DNA of 29,321 nt, from assembly GCA_019649035.1 (NCBI GenBank), contig BMAT01007353.1, positions 207,332 to 236,652 on the forward strand, read 5' to 3'. Position numbers and translations under genes: made by a program. How positions within the stretch are numbered: the first letter of the stretch is position 1; each line of letters begins with the position of its first letter. This document shows, one piece after another, positions 1 through 11,737 of the stretch. The DNA comes from Elysia marginata. Taxonomy: Eukaryota > Mollusca > Gastropoda > Plakobranchidae. The notes below the pieces were generated by a model. It searched no databases. It was not told where the DNA came from and saw only the letters and a list, made by a program, of their open reading frames with translations.

Positions 1-131
1 TAACAATTATTTTCTTTTTTTTTCTATCTATCACACACCCATTATTTTATCGATCTGTCTATTCCGCCTGGTCTATTCCCTTTCTCTCCCCATTGGCCTG
101 TGTACTTCTCTTATCTCTTTTCCCCAGTTCT

Positions 132-177
<46 letters not shown>

Positions 178-1200
178 CTCTCTCTAGTTTACGCCCTTTC
201 AATCTACATGCCCTTTTTCTCCTTTCCACTGAAACACCTCTCTGACTTATGAGTTATGTGAAGATATAGTATTCAGATTTGACGGCACTTTTCTTTCACG
301 GTCGAAAGAATTAAGCCTCATGAGTGCAACATTGCCAGTCTGATTTTAGTTTTCGTAATGTTTTGACTAACCTGAGTCTTAACATAAGCTATAATCAAGA
401 TCTAGATCTAGACGACCTTAATCGAGCCTGTCTGAAAGTTTACTGTAATACTGAGGAGATCAGTAGGGCAAACAGAATCAGACGCAACCTGTTATAGTGC
501 TGCCACTTCATTTTGTCCAAGTTCAACTTTCTTTTTATATCAATGGGTACAGACATCTCAGCCATGCGCTGATTCCCATTCATGTTGGAAATTAGCATTT
601 ATTCCAATATTCCAATAATCTCGTCAGAAAGTGGTTTGCCGTTTTTCAGGCCTAGGTATACAATGTTTTACACAGTCAAGAAAAATTAATGCCCACACCT
701 ATGCGCTTCACGGCTTCCATCGTAAGAACGCGTGCGTATTTTGAGAATTTCGCGATGCCTTAGCAACAGTTTTGGAATAGGAATCGCTTGTGCCTTTGGA
801 AGGATCTACAGGCTTTGCTGAAAAGATTTTTTTTCTGTTGACAAAACAGAGGTTCATGATCATTGCGTGGTGAAAAATTCTTAGCAGGCAGTATGCAAAA
901 ACAATATCTGATTTGTTTTATCAAACTGTCAGGTATCATAAAGAGAATGTGTGGACATCTTGCACTAAGAGAAATAGCATGCTTTAACTGTAGAAATGCA
1001 AAATATAATTTAACACAGTCATGGACTTTTATTCCAAAGCCTTTACGTTTGTCTTTTTATTGCTTTGGTTGATTCGCTGAATACTCTAACTGTTCCATTC
1101 ATAATGCAGTTAATACTGGCATTTTTTTTTTTTACTGTTAATGAGTTTCAAAGACTAACAAATGTGCATTCTCAGTTCTTTCCATGAGCTCCTATCTCTA
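1..1200. other. Non-coding sequence with one microsatellite
   Basis: Apart from the (CT)n tract at 132-186 I see only mixed unique sequence. A 69-codon open frame (863-1072) has no recognisable composition or splice support. Confidence 0.6.
132..186. repeat. (CT)n microsatellite
   Basis: A run of perfect CT dinucleotides with short interruptions at both edges, in a pyrimidine-rich neighbourhood. Confidence 0.97.
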
Positions 1201-1261
1201 TATCCCTCTCTTTTCTCTGTCTCTATGTGTGTGTGTCTCTCTCTGTGTGTCTCTCTCTCTG

Positions 1262-1293
<32 letters not shown>

Positions 1294-1297
1294 NNNN

Positions 1298-1341
<44 letters not shown>

Positions 1342-1342
1342 T
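1201..1342. repeat. (CT)n/(GT)n compound microsatellite with a 4-N gap
   Basis: CT dinucleotides mixed with short GTGTGT blocks. NNNN at 1294-1297 marks an assembly gap of uncertain length. Open frames here translate only as Ser-Leu repeats and are not coding. Confidence 0.97.
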
Positions 1343-4300
1343 ATATTCATGATCTATCTGGCTCTATCCTTTTAAAGCACCCTCTCTTTGTGAATATTTC
1401 TCTCATAATTATTGTATTTACCAGGAACCTCTAAATCTTGGAGAAAAGTTTGCCTGTAAGCTAAAACACGTTCCACGAGCAATCCAGATGCGTTTCAACC
1501 CTTTCTTTGTTTTCTGTACTTCGCATACAGTACTCAAACATACACGAAGAGCGGGTTCCTCTCACATTACAAAAAGGGTTATGACCGATCGCTAATTGCC
1601 GAAACGTGTCCGGCCTCGACAGTTCCTATAAAACGAAAAAAAAGTCATGTCCGTTAACCCCCTTTGGGTGCAGCTGTCTGATCATAGCTGCTTAAAACAT
1701 GAGGCTGGTTAAGTTTTCTATGGCCAGGCCAGGCGACACGGTGCTAAGAATGCAGATACTTAAATGAACTAGATAGGTCACTTCCATCATGGATGGTAGA
1801 CTGTTTTCTTAAGATTCATTTCTCATCGCTATATTTAAGAGTAGAGCTCTGTCATCATAAACCCAATATGATTTTTCAATATGCATTTCTAGATAGATTG
1901 AACCCTTCGTATTATGCCGCTGAACCAACTCATGGACTTGGAGAAATTCAACATGGCCCGCCAAACAAGCTCTACAAGACTTAATTACTTATTCCGACAG
2001 CGCACAGAGAGCTCAGAGCGTGGACTTTCTTTGATACTCGGAGATTTAGTTCTTTCTTCAATTTTTCTTCGCAGTGATAGGGCTGGACTTAAATCTTGGC
2101 ATTCTTAATAATCTGATCAAACTATCAATATGTAAACAACATGTGTTCATGTATTCGCCTGATCTATCTTCTCCAAGCTTTTTTATATTATAAAACTAGG
2201 GCGAATTAGAAACATAATCTCAAAATTCAGATTGTGACATGATACTGCGTCTGATAGTTTGCTTCGTATTCTAGTGGCCTAGGCTTGACCTATTAGTGGG
2301 CCAACGCAAACTTATTAATATGAAAAAATAAGAGCCTGGGCTATCTTATTTTCTTTTCTTATCTTTGGCTCAGTTCTGCGCCATTGGGCTAAGCGGCAGC
2401 GCCTCGTTTGAATTAATCCCTTCCTCTTCTTTCTCCACCCGGCGTAAAGCCGACCGAACTCTTGTCCCTTGACTCATGGAACTTGACAAGTTGTTGGAGA
2501 AAAATAATAATCTGAGCAAATAGCAACCGGTGCCGTAAGTGCGTCTAGCCAGGGAAAGTCTTGAAGAAATCTGAAGTTGCTCGTACCACGTTGCATGGAT
2601 GAAGTTTTCATAGACGTTTTTCAGTTCAGTGTCGCCTAAATAATAAAAAAAAAATATGAAAAGAAACATGCTTGCTGTAATAGGTGTAGGGTATTCACGT
2701 TGGCAGTCGTGGTAAACTTTCATTTTTAGTATGTTCATTCAGGTACTTTTTTTTTCGATTTAGAAATTAATTTTTCTTTAACTGAGTGAAGGTTGTCATT
2801 ATCAGACGAGAGCAACAGAATTAAATTGTACGCAGTGATGCTTATGCCTAGTGTTAGGTTTTTAAATTATTTTAATAGATTTTTTTGCTCTCTATGACAA
2901 CAAGCGATTTTGTAAGTAATGTCAAATAAATTTTAACATTAAAACTTATTTTGAAATCCTCATGCAATACACTCTCGATTCGAATCTTGATATTGACGGA
3001 TCTTCCCAGCTGTTCAAAGATATTATTTCAAAGGCCTACGGCCCAATGTAAGACCAATGCTTGACCATGCCGGAGTACTTTATTGGATTATACTAAACGG
3101 TGACTGAGTTTCAAAGGTTTTTTTCTGCCCCAGATACCAACGGTGAGTATAGTGAGGTCGGAAATTGCAATTGTTTGCAGCATAACTGAAAACACAGTTA
3201 GACCTTTATATTAATGTTTTCTTTTTTACGATATATCTCCATCTCTATAGTCTGAAGTTCTATTGTCAAAGTTTTTAAAAACATAACACAACTTTTTAAA
3301 AAATGCAGATCTCTTTTTAAAAAAGGTAATTTCTTTTTACTTGGCTTATTCAATATTCGCTTATTATTTATTCTTTCATTAGTGTTTTAATTTAATTTCA
3401 CTTGTTGCACTTTTCTGAATTTTTTTTTCTATCTCCCATCTCAACCACTGATATCCGGAGAAGCTCTTACGTTTTCCGTTGCTTTAATTCCTTTCGAAAC
3501 TTTACAAGTCAGTCTCCCTCCACGAAAGGTCATTTTATCTCCTATTTCAGTGCGATTGTCATAGCATTTTAATAAATGTTTTCTCTTTTATTTCTCTCTT
3601 CGGTCATCGAAGTAGTCCTAGAAATCTTTACAAATGCCTTGTAAAGTCATATGGAATACGAAACAACTTCGATAAACAAATAAAACATTATGGAAGTGGG
3701 GAAACTTAAGTTGGGACATGATATGTGTTATGGAATAAATTGAAAATTAATTATGTCTATGGTTCGCAGGTATGATATTTTGCAATATTTGTGGCTGATA
3801 TGCCTTTGGCCATAGTAAAAGCTCACTAACTGCTAAAATGAAAAATTGTAGAAACGTACAGGACAGGATCTTGTAAAAGTATAGTTGGAAAATGGCGACG
3901 AATTAAAATAAGATAAAAGTTATATATTAAGTCAAAGTATTTCATATCTATTTTTTACTCTTAAGTCGAGGTGAAAATCTGTTCATCCTACTTCTTTTCC
4001 AAGATACCAGAAAGTGTAAAAGGATCTCAATGGTTGAAATAAGTCATAAAGTAGACTGGCCTTTCGGGGCATGTAATTTCCATAAAAATTATGATAGCAC
4101 GATTGCCAATGACATTTTAAACACGGTTAAAATGGCCAATTATCAGGTTTTCAGATATTGATTCATAAGTCCAGAATGACGGAGAAAAGAGCTACGCGTG
4201 AGAGCAATAAAGTATTTTGTTGATAAAATAATTTAAATGCAACGACAAGATGATTTACCATATTATAAAACTGTCTATACGAAGTTTTATCACCACGTTT

Positions 4301-4775
4301 TATGCTTCTTTGCAAGAAGAGCTATTTAATTTAATGCTGGGTAGACCTGGAGTAAAGGCGCATGTTATATTCTTGAATTCATGGTGTCACAACTCGAGAG
4401 GCGTACAATTAAAGAAAAAAAAATTATGTCTCTCAGTCCATAATATCTATTAATTTATCCTCTAATTTCATCTTGTCCTTTTATTTTCTATAAAAATCGA
4501 TACAGAAAGTAAAACTTCTTTTCTCGCTATCAATACGAAGGGTTAATTTTAACTTGTTTTAGTCTGGTTTTAAGAAACATGTCTTAAGTATGATTAAGTT
4601 GTTATGCCAAATGTTCAAATTCTAATTACGTTCATAGCGATGACAGAATTAGTATAAAGCAATTTCGTCTTCTTCCAGATGTACGTCAGAACCCCGAGCT
4701 GTTAAAATTCCTTCATCTTTTCTTTTGCACAGATCATTAGATCAGACAAGACAGTTGTAGTAAACGAGTATGGCG
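1343..4775. other. Non-coding, T-rich + strand, possible 5' flank or intron
   Basis: No coding exon is supported. It contains a GC-richer segment at 1570-1620 with GCCGAAACGTGTCCGG and the possible micro-exon at 3134. Short frames (1793-2108, 2370-2738 minus) lack any family resemblance. Confidence 0.55.
3134..3142 (+). other. Candidate 9-nt micro-exon
   Basis: TTTTTTTCTGCCCCAG ends at 3133 and GTGAGTATAG begins at 3143, leaving nine bases (ATACCAACG) between a strong acceptor and a strong donor. Nine bases would keep any frame. It may be chance. Confidence 0.15.
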
Positions 4776-4781
4776 GGAGAG

Positions 4782-4823
<42 letters not shown>
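4776..4823. repeat. (GA)n microsatellite
   Basis: GA dinucleotides broken by two GAAA units, ending in GAGGTGGGGG. Confidence 0.95.
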
Positions 4824-4830
<7 letters not shown>

Positions 4831-7104
4831 ATATGAGAAATGCCTGCTTTGTTCTTAAATTGGGATCCGGTATTTACAAAAACATGTAGGCTAAACGAAA
4901 GTTTGGAACCTGCCAAATTTTGTAACCTACCACATTTAGATCAATTTAACGGTTGGGTAAACGCGTCTTGGGATAGAGTGACACGGACAATTAAAATCGG
5001 TTAATAGCTTTACCTGGCTTACTTTTTTTCTAGCCAAGTCTTACATTGTTATTTCTAATAGTAATGTCTTTTCTTTGGTCGAAACTAATAAAATAAGAAA
5101 GCATTATTATCTTATTCTTTGGTTTAATCGTTCTGGAAACGCGAGAGTTTTCAACTTCGTTGGCTGTTAACGCTTTAAAACGTTTCGATCATTGGCCTGA
5201 TTATTTTAGTGACCCATGATATAAACAAAGATCCATAATCTCCATTCTGGGTGTGCGACCTTTTAGATGGGAACCTGTTTTCATAATATTTTACAAAAAC
5301 ATAAATCTCCCCAGTGCCTGATTCAAATGTAGTCTGCACAGGAGAGCTTTTCGATTTAATTTTTTGGTTAAGCTGGGTCCCAAAACTTTTTTGTTTTCAA
5401 ATTCCCTTTTTCAAGACCACCTCAGACGTTTCAGTAAAACTCCGTGGCTCCAAGTAACTCAGCGGAGCGTAACCTAGGTTGTATTGATATACTAATTGCC
5501 ATCATTAGTAGGGATTTACATCGAAAGGGCAAACTTCACAGTGCGTTTAATCGGCTTTCCTGAGATCATAGCATTGCTGGTCATGATTTCAGTGGCTTTT
5601 AGTGAATTAGTCGGTGGCTAACTTTGCCTGAGAGAGAACGTGCAAGAATGCATCCAAGAAAAGAAATTATAAAGAAACGTTGAGCGCTATAAAAAGGGGT
5701 AGCTTAGCCGCATTTGAATAAATCGATTACAATTTTTAAAAGAGAAAAGAAAGAAAGTGTAAAGGACTACATTTATACCTTCGTTGCTGTCGATTTTGTT
5801 AAAAGCTACTGCTGCAACTTCAGAAAAATTGCTGGGAGTATCGCTTTTGTCTAACAAGGTTTTTTTGTAGGGATAAACCAATGCGGCAAAAATACTGATA
5901 TACTTCACAATAAGCCTGCATGCCGAGAAAACTGGTGTCGCCCTACTCATCACCTCGGCCCATATGTGTAAAATTGATACAAGATGTCTCCAATCTATCC
6001 CGGGCAAATTTTTTTATAAGCTCTACGGACCAATGTGTTCCTTTTAGCCTCCGTAAGTATTATTGCAGTTCTTCTATCTTGCTTGTTTGTTGGTGTGGTT
6101 TTTCTTTTATTTGGTTTAAAAACTGTGTTATTGTAGGCTATAGCACAGTCCCTACGCAAATTCCATGCAAATTGGATGGCCAGAAAGTCTAAAGGTCTTG
6201 AAGAGCCGTCACTCCTACCTTGCATCTTGAATAAATATCGTCATACCTTAAGTCAAATACTGTTGGAGAAATTATAGGCCTCAATAAATTTTGTTCTTCA
6301 AACTGTAAAAGTAAAAACTATTAAGTGAGTACACCTTTCTTTACGAATGGCCAAAAATGAAGATAAAAAATTCATTGTATTCTAACACAAAAAAATGTGT
6401 TTTAAAAAACAGTCGTATGCTTTATCTGCTCAGCTTAAAACACCGCTTTATCAATTTTATAACAAAGCAGTTATGATTCTAATAAAAAAAATTCCTCAAA
6501 AGTTCTTCAAATTATCATTGGTGCCATTGAAATCAAAATAAGAAAGCTTTATGTTGTAAACCAACAGGTCAGTTGCGTGAGTTATTCTTGTGGTTTCTGC
6601 AATAACAAAAAAAAGTCTCACTGCTAAATGAAGGAAGGTTATATGAAATTTGTTAAATTCTGGAGGCAATATTTTGGTAATCTTTTTGATTTTTTTTTAA
6701 TTGACAAATGAAGATCGAGACATTACAAGGGCCAGAAAGAGGGCAGTGGCCAATTTTGTACATATTGTTTCAATAATAATGAGAAAAGCATATCTAAAAT
6801 AATAAAACCATTCATAAGAATCATATGCTTAATTTGGACAAAAGTAGATTAATAATAATTTATTTAATTATAATAATCAATTAAATATGAGCGAAAGTTG
6901 GTGATAAGGAAGCTGTGGATGAAGATAGGGGTATTAATAAAGGGCAAAGGTAGATGTTGTATGAATTTCAGAAACAATGTAGAAATCAATCCTGTTGCAT
7001 TAGATAGTGCAAATAGGAATATAATTGTGTATCAGTAATAAAAATAATAATTATGTTGATAATACAACGTCATTTTTGATATTTGAAAGCTAAAAAAATA
7101 GTTA
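4824..7104. other. Non-coding AT-rich sequence
   Basis: No repeats or exons that I can support. Open frames around 5687-6225 on both strands overlap one another and show no coding character. Confidence 0.55.
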
Positions 7105-7155
7105 TTATTATAAGAAGAAAAAGAAAAAGAAGAAGGCTTAAGAATAATAATAAAA

Positions 7156-7189
<34 letters not shown>

Positions 7190-7218
7190 TAATAATAACA
7201 ATAATAATAATAATAATA
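7105..7218. repeat. (AAT)n microsatellite with an A/G-rich leader
   Basis: AAGAAGAAAAAG-type purine sequence (about 7110-7140) passes into AAT triplets with a few AAC variants. The Asn-rich open frame over it is a by-product of the repeat. Confidence 0.95.
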
Positions 7219-8462
7219 TCAATTATTTTGGCGATATTTTATTGTTTAAAATTTTTTTACATAAGTGCTGTTAATAATAGTTATAATTAAGAGAATTTTG
7301 ATAAAAATAATAGTGGAACAAAACTGAAATCATAGTTATATCACCTCTACCAATTAAAGATAATAACAATGATAATGATGTTGAGAATAATTTATATACG
7401 AGAAAGTTATGACATCTGTGATTTTAAACCATGTGTGAATTTCGAGCATTATGTCTCCCATTGTACCTGTTCTTTTTTATCATCATAAAATTACAAGTGT
7501 ATTTATTGCAGTAAACCTTTGTGCCATTTGAACTGGGAAAACTGTAACAAGATTTTGAAGGCTTTTGTGATATTTCGTCTGTTAAATGTCTTATCAGAAA
7601 GGGTTTATCATAAAATCGTGAATGATCATTGTTTGCTTAATAATTTTATATTTAAAAATTCACCCACATCAACCCTCTAGCATGCCAGTGGCTACGTAAC
7701 TCTGTTTACCTTGACCTAACACTGCTACTATGCTTGCAGTAACTGCAGCACTGCGTGAAATAATGCCGCACTGACATATAACTTAATCCCCTCGTTAACG
7801 AACGTGGCTTCTTTGTGTACAAAAGATTAAAACATGCCCAATGCGCCTTGCTGCACAAATCTCGTCTGTTACACGTGAGAGAAACAAGTTCAAGATAATC
7901 TTAATTGTTCCAATTTCATGCTGTTTCGCATGCTGAAAGTGTACCTCAGAGTTTGAAGGCTGACGTCACAACAAGGGAAACTAATCTTGTTGACACAGAA
8001 CTTCGGTGAGTGAAGTGTTTCCTCGTGTTCGGCATTGACCAGGAGCTGGGAAATAAGACGGGTTTATTTTCTACATTGATTTACGTCTCCAAAGTCTGTC
8101 AGAGAGTCTTAGATATGGAAACATAGCCAAGGGTGTATAATTGATTGGCTTCTGGTGCCGTGGAGAACTCAGAGTTGCTGCTGTTAGTTATCGTCTCCTA
8201 AGTATTTCTGAAAATTGCATAACTATTAGAGCGAAACTTCAAATGCAGTTACAATAACGAAACAATGCCTTATAACAAATGAGAACTATTCGTCCGTAAA
8301 AAAAGAAACTTTTTTATATTAATATTTTCGAACGAGAGCTTTTGCATGCTGCCAATTTCAACCAACCGGACTTTGCATCTTAGCGTTCAACACCTCCGTG
8401 TTTGATTTCTCAGCAAAGCTTTTAGGGTCTGACAGGGCTTGCTGGACAAGCCAAGAGGATTT
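7219..8462. other. Non-coding; includes a GC-richer segment at 7680-8210
   Basis: The CRE plus donor arrangement lies in the GC-richer part. A 69-codon minus-strand frame (8358-8567) overlaps the old direct repeat and is unsupported. Confidence 0.5.
7961..8006 (+). promoter_or_regulatory. CRE palindrome upstream of a consensus splice donor
   Basis: TGACGTCA at 7961-7968 is a perfect CREB/ATF site. At 8006, TTCG|GTGAGTG is a near-ideal donor. Together they could mark a promoter with a short non-coding first exon for the gene whose coding starts at 16213. There is no direct evidence of transcription. Confidence 0.2.
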
Positions 8463-8715
8463 GGATATACTGGAAGCCCTGGTTTGTTTATGTTCTAAAC
8501 TTGGCAACTGGCTCAACACAACTATGTCTTTTCCTTTTGTTGACCCTAATTGACCAGGATTTTTCATTATTTAGAATAAGAATATTTTATGTCTGAGAAC
8601 ATACATGTTTATAAGGATTTAGTGGAAGCCTTAGTTTTGTTTGTTTCTGTTCTAAAGTTGGCAACTGATTCAAAGCAATTGTAAGCGTAGATAGGCCTAT
8701 GTCTTTCTGCGCAAT
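8463..8715. repeat. Diverged direct repeat, offset about 153 bp
   Basis: The block at 8463-8530 (GGATATACTGGAAGCC ... TTGGCAACTGGCTCAA) is echoed at 8615-8708 (GGATTTAGTGGAAGCC ... TTGGCAACTGATTCAA). Both copies are followed by CTATGTCTTT. It appears to be an old tandem duplication, directly upstream of SINE copy 1. Confidence 0.65.
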
Positions 8716-8803
8716 CCACAAACTGTGGTAACTTTTTTCTTATAATTAGTGTATTACTTGTTTATAAAGATGCTTGTTGTGGAAAACAGTCAAACCGAAT
8801 TCC

Positions 8804-8970
8804 CATGGCGACATGGTATAAGCTATGTTTCTGTAAGTAGCAAGGCGGTGAGTGCCGAAGCTACTATTAAGTCGAAGGTTCGAACCATACTAAAGGCAGA
8901 CATTTCGGGAATTTCCACTTAAAGCCTATTTCTCTCCACTACTAATTTCATACGTCTAAAATCTTTCAAT
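8804..8970 (+). mobile_element. Dispersed tRNA-like SINE family, copy 1
   Basis: This is one of three dispersed, same-strand copies in the window. The shared order is: TGGCGACATGGTATAAGC, then CTATGTTTCT, CAAGGCGGT, GTGCCGAAGCTA, a B box (here GGTTCGAACC at 8877-8886), AAAGGCAGACATTTC, ACTTAAA, TCTCTCCACT and TTTCATAC. The perfect B box supports a pol III, tRNA-derived head. The A box is only weakly recognisable (TGGTATAAGC). Copies 1 and 3 continue together to about TAAAATCTTT. Confidence 0.7.
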
Positions 8971-9544
8971 CACCAAACCGAAGTTTGGTTCATAGTTAAA
9001 TTCATTTATATTATTCTGGAAAAAAATTACTTTAGATCTTATAAAAATGTGTTCCTCTCACAACACTTCTCGTCTGGATACCTCTACAGTTTTATTACTG
9101 GTTTTAGATCTTGAGCTCTTCTTAGAGTGTGCCTACCAATGTTCCTAGAAACTCTTAGAGAAAACTTTTATTACAAATTTAGGAATCGATGGCGTAGAGA
9201 AACGCGCTTATTTCAATTTTAATAAAGACGAAAGCCCCTAGGACGTTTGTACAAGATGCTTGCGAAAACACATAGAAAGTAATTATGAGTTTTCATTCCA
9301 TAAAAGATCAATTTCATTTATGTTTAGCAAATTAACACGTACTATTTTATGTCCATCACTGAACTATAGGTCTACGTCAGAAGGGCATTGTTCAGTATAA
9401 ATTAAATATCAATATTTTATTTGCGTTAGAAAACACACAAATGAAGTCTGTTGGGAACGTGTCAATAATCCTTAATCTAATAACCATGATGTACGTGTAT
9501 CAAAAAATCTAACTGGACGTCGTTCGACGATTTTTCCCTTGTCA
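8971..9544. other. Non-coding AT-rich sequence
   Basis: I see nothing identifiable in this stretch. Confidence 0.5.
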
Positions 9545-9700
9545 TGAGAAACGAGGCAACGCAGTTGGTAGAGTTCTCGTATCGATTTGAGCGATTGAAC
9601 TGGGCCAGATATACAAAAATTAACTTCGATTCAAGGGAAAAGACGTGGTCGCTGCCATTGTTTTATTGGCCAGCAAGACATTGATCTGAAGATTACAGGG
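9545..9700 (+). mobile_element. Possible tRNA-derived repeat relic
   Basis: A segment like a tRNA D-arm (CGCAGTTGGTAGAGTTCTCG, about 9559-9578) is followed about 45 bp later by TTCGATTCAAG, a weak B box. The block is more GC-rich than its surroundings. Only this one copy is visible, so it is tentative. Confidence 0.25.
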
Positions 9701-9879
9701 GCTACAACAATCGAATAGCGCCACTAGCGTATCTGACTCGGTATCGATGTTGGGTGCCTAGGTCTCTAAGTTCAATAACATTCATTAACGGTTACACATC
9801 AAAGAGTTTTGGGGAGGTGGGATTAAAAAATGAAAGAAAAGATCATAGTTCGGAGTGGTGGAGTAGGACAGTTTTCGAG

Positions 9880-10280
9880 ATGTCAAAGACAAGAAAGAGC
9901 AAGGGAGAAAGAGAAAAAGGGAGACTGGAAAAGGGGATACAAAAGCAGAATTAGAAAGCGATAAAGAGAGAATATGGCCATAGAAACATGCATGATTATT
10001 TGATAAAAATATAAGGGGAAAAGACCAACAGAAATGAAATAGAGACAGAGAGAAGGTTGAATGTTTCACAGAAGCGATGGCAGATGTGTAGAGAACGGTT
10101 GTGTAGCAAATAAATCCTCAGACAAAAATGACTAAGGGCAGAGAGAGAATGGTGGAGGAGGTTGAATATTTTGAAAGACTGTTGGCAGTCAGAGAAAGTG
10201 GGAGAAGAAACTGGTGTGTGTTTATTTAAGAGTGTTTGTGACAATAAGAGATATTGGAAAAATAATAACAGGTCGATAGA
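9880..10280. repeat. Purine-rich, degenerate GA/GAAA tract
   Basis: The + strand is dominated by AGAGA, GGGAGA and GAAAGAG motifs. A weak internal repetition (GGTTGAAT followed by GGCAG.TG..GAGAA) appears near 10055 and 10160. Ser/Leu/Phe-rich minus-strand frames here are composition artefacts. Confidence 0.7.
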
Positions 10281-10299
10281 AAAAAATAGGGAAAGTGTT

Positions 10300-10670
10300 C
10301 GCAGGAATCACCCCCTTGGATACAACCAACATCTTTAGGCTGTACTGAATAATCGAATGGGTTATCTAATCGTTAATTAAAGAGCTGGAGGGCCCCATAA
10401 TAAATTTGCCACCAATAACCGCGCTGATAATCTGTTCTGTGAAATTACACCGTTCAATCATAATACGTGTACAGGCCGGTTCACAGGAACAGCATACGGT
10501 GCATTATTCATAGAAGTCAATTGTTACATCAGCGTAGTTTCTCTGTTGGCTGGCGATGCTTTATACGAGACCCGCCGATCTGGAATAATTAGTTGTGTAT
10601 CAATACTGTCTAAAAATGCGAGGAAATTATGTTCACGTCTAAACCTATCCAGAGACTGATGAAATTCTTT
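10300..10670. promoter_or_regulatory. Enhancer-like non-repetitive block
   Basis: The block has no long homopolymers or microsatellite and is higher in GC than its surroundings. It holds homeodomain-type and GATA-type words, including TTAATTAA, CATAATAAA, GATAATCTG and AATAATTAG. No open frame of note is present. Its regulatory role is inference from texture only. Confidence 0.2.
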
Positions 10671-11689
10671 GATTAACGAGGGTGTAGAGGTTTTGCTGTT
10701 GTTTTTTCTTTAAATTTTTCCTCTTTCGGTTTTTCTTTGTAATTTCTTTTTCGTGTGATTGATTTTATTTACAGACAATGCATTATATTTACTTCTATTT
10801 ACTTTCTATAAACTAAAAAATGGAAAAGATGTTTTGGATTTTCGTCTTGGTCTTTTGTGTGTTCGTACGCGTCTTGCAACGAGCTGTTAAACCTTTTGAA
10901 ATGACGAATAGCAATAACCGCTATTTTTTCCTTTGTTTTTTTTTTGTTGTTGTTGTTGTAGTTGTTGTTGTAATGTTAGATGAAAAGTAGGCCTAATAAT
11001 GGAAACAGGTCCAATTGAAAGCAAAGCATTTGAGAACTGGCGTGCTAATTTCTAAGAAAATAGGAAATAGTTTAAGATTCAGATGCTTCGTTTGGGACCG
11101 CAAGTGCAAACAAGATAAAGTAAACAATTCTTTCCACATCAAGAAGTAATATTTACTTCCCTCCGGATTTGCTTAACTTGTCATCACTTTTTTGAAAGTT
11201 GTGGCCGATACGGCAGCGGTTGTCAGTTTCGTATTTTTCTGATCGTGAATCGATGTTTTTTTGGTTTTTTTTTAGTTTGACAGCCGAAGATGAGTATAAA
11301 GTGTGGTTACAATATTTTAGATTATGACTACTTTTATGTGTAAAAACAAAAATCTGAATGTAAAAATCTTGTATGGTTGTTTCTTGTATATAGCCTTGTA
11401 TGGGACAGCCATTGTATCAAGCCTGTTGTTTTCGTTTTAAATTTGAAGTAGTTGTTTGATTATCAATCAAGAGCTAGGGTTATATAAATTTTTTTACGAA
11501 TGTTGACAAAATTATATTTTTGCGTTTGTTTGCTTGCCTGGCTCCCCGTATTTTTTTTTAATTTGCTCTGTTTTGTCTGCCTGTAGCTGTTTCAATTTTC
11601 TTACATACAGCGTAACTATGTTTTTGACTGATCAAAAAACAAAAAAGTAATGTAAAAAAAAAGGTTGCGGGATAAGAAACTATGTTTAA
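10671..11689. other. Non-coding T-rich sequence
   Basis: Many T-runs and the GTT tract. No exon is supported. Confidence 0.55.
10930..10971. repeat. Poly-T and (GTT)n tract
   Basis: T-runs followed by GTT triplets with one GTA interruption. Confidence 0.9.
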
Positions 11690-11737
11690 TTTTTTTTTTT
11701 TTTTTTTTTTTTTTNNNNNNNNNNNNNNNNNNNNNNN
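11690..11737. repeat. Poly-T run ending in a 23-N gap
   Basis: A homopolymer of about 25 T is followed by N at 11715-11737. The gap lies on the homopolymer, so true length and flanking sequence are uncertain. Confidence 0.95.

Noticed and set aside
7083..7274. Asn-rich 63-codon frame
   Set aside because: A direct translation of the AAT microsatellite.
8358..8567. 69-codon minus-strand frame with fairly normal composition
   Set aside because: It overlaps a diverged direct repeat, has no splice or family support, and its second repeat copy is not open. It is the least implausible of the stray frames upstream.
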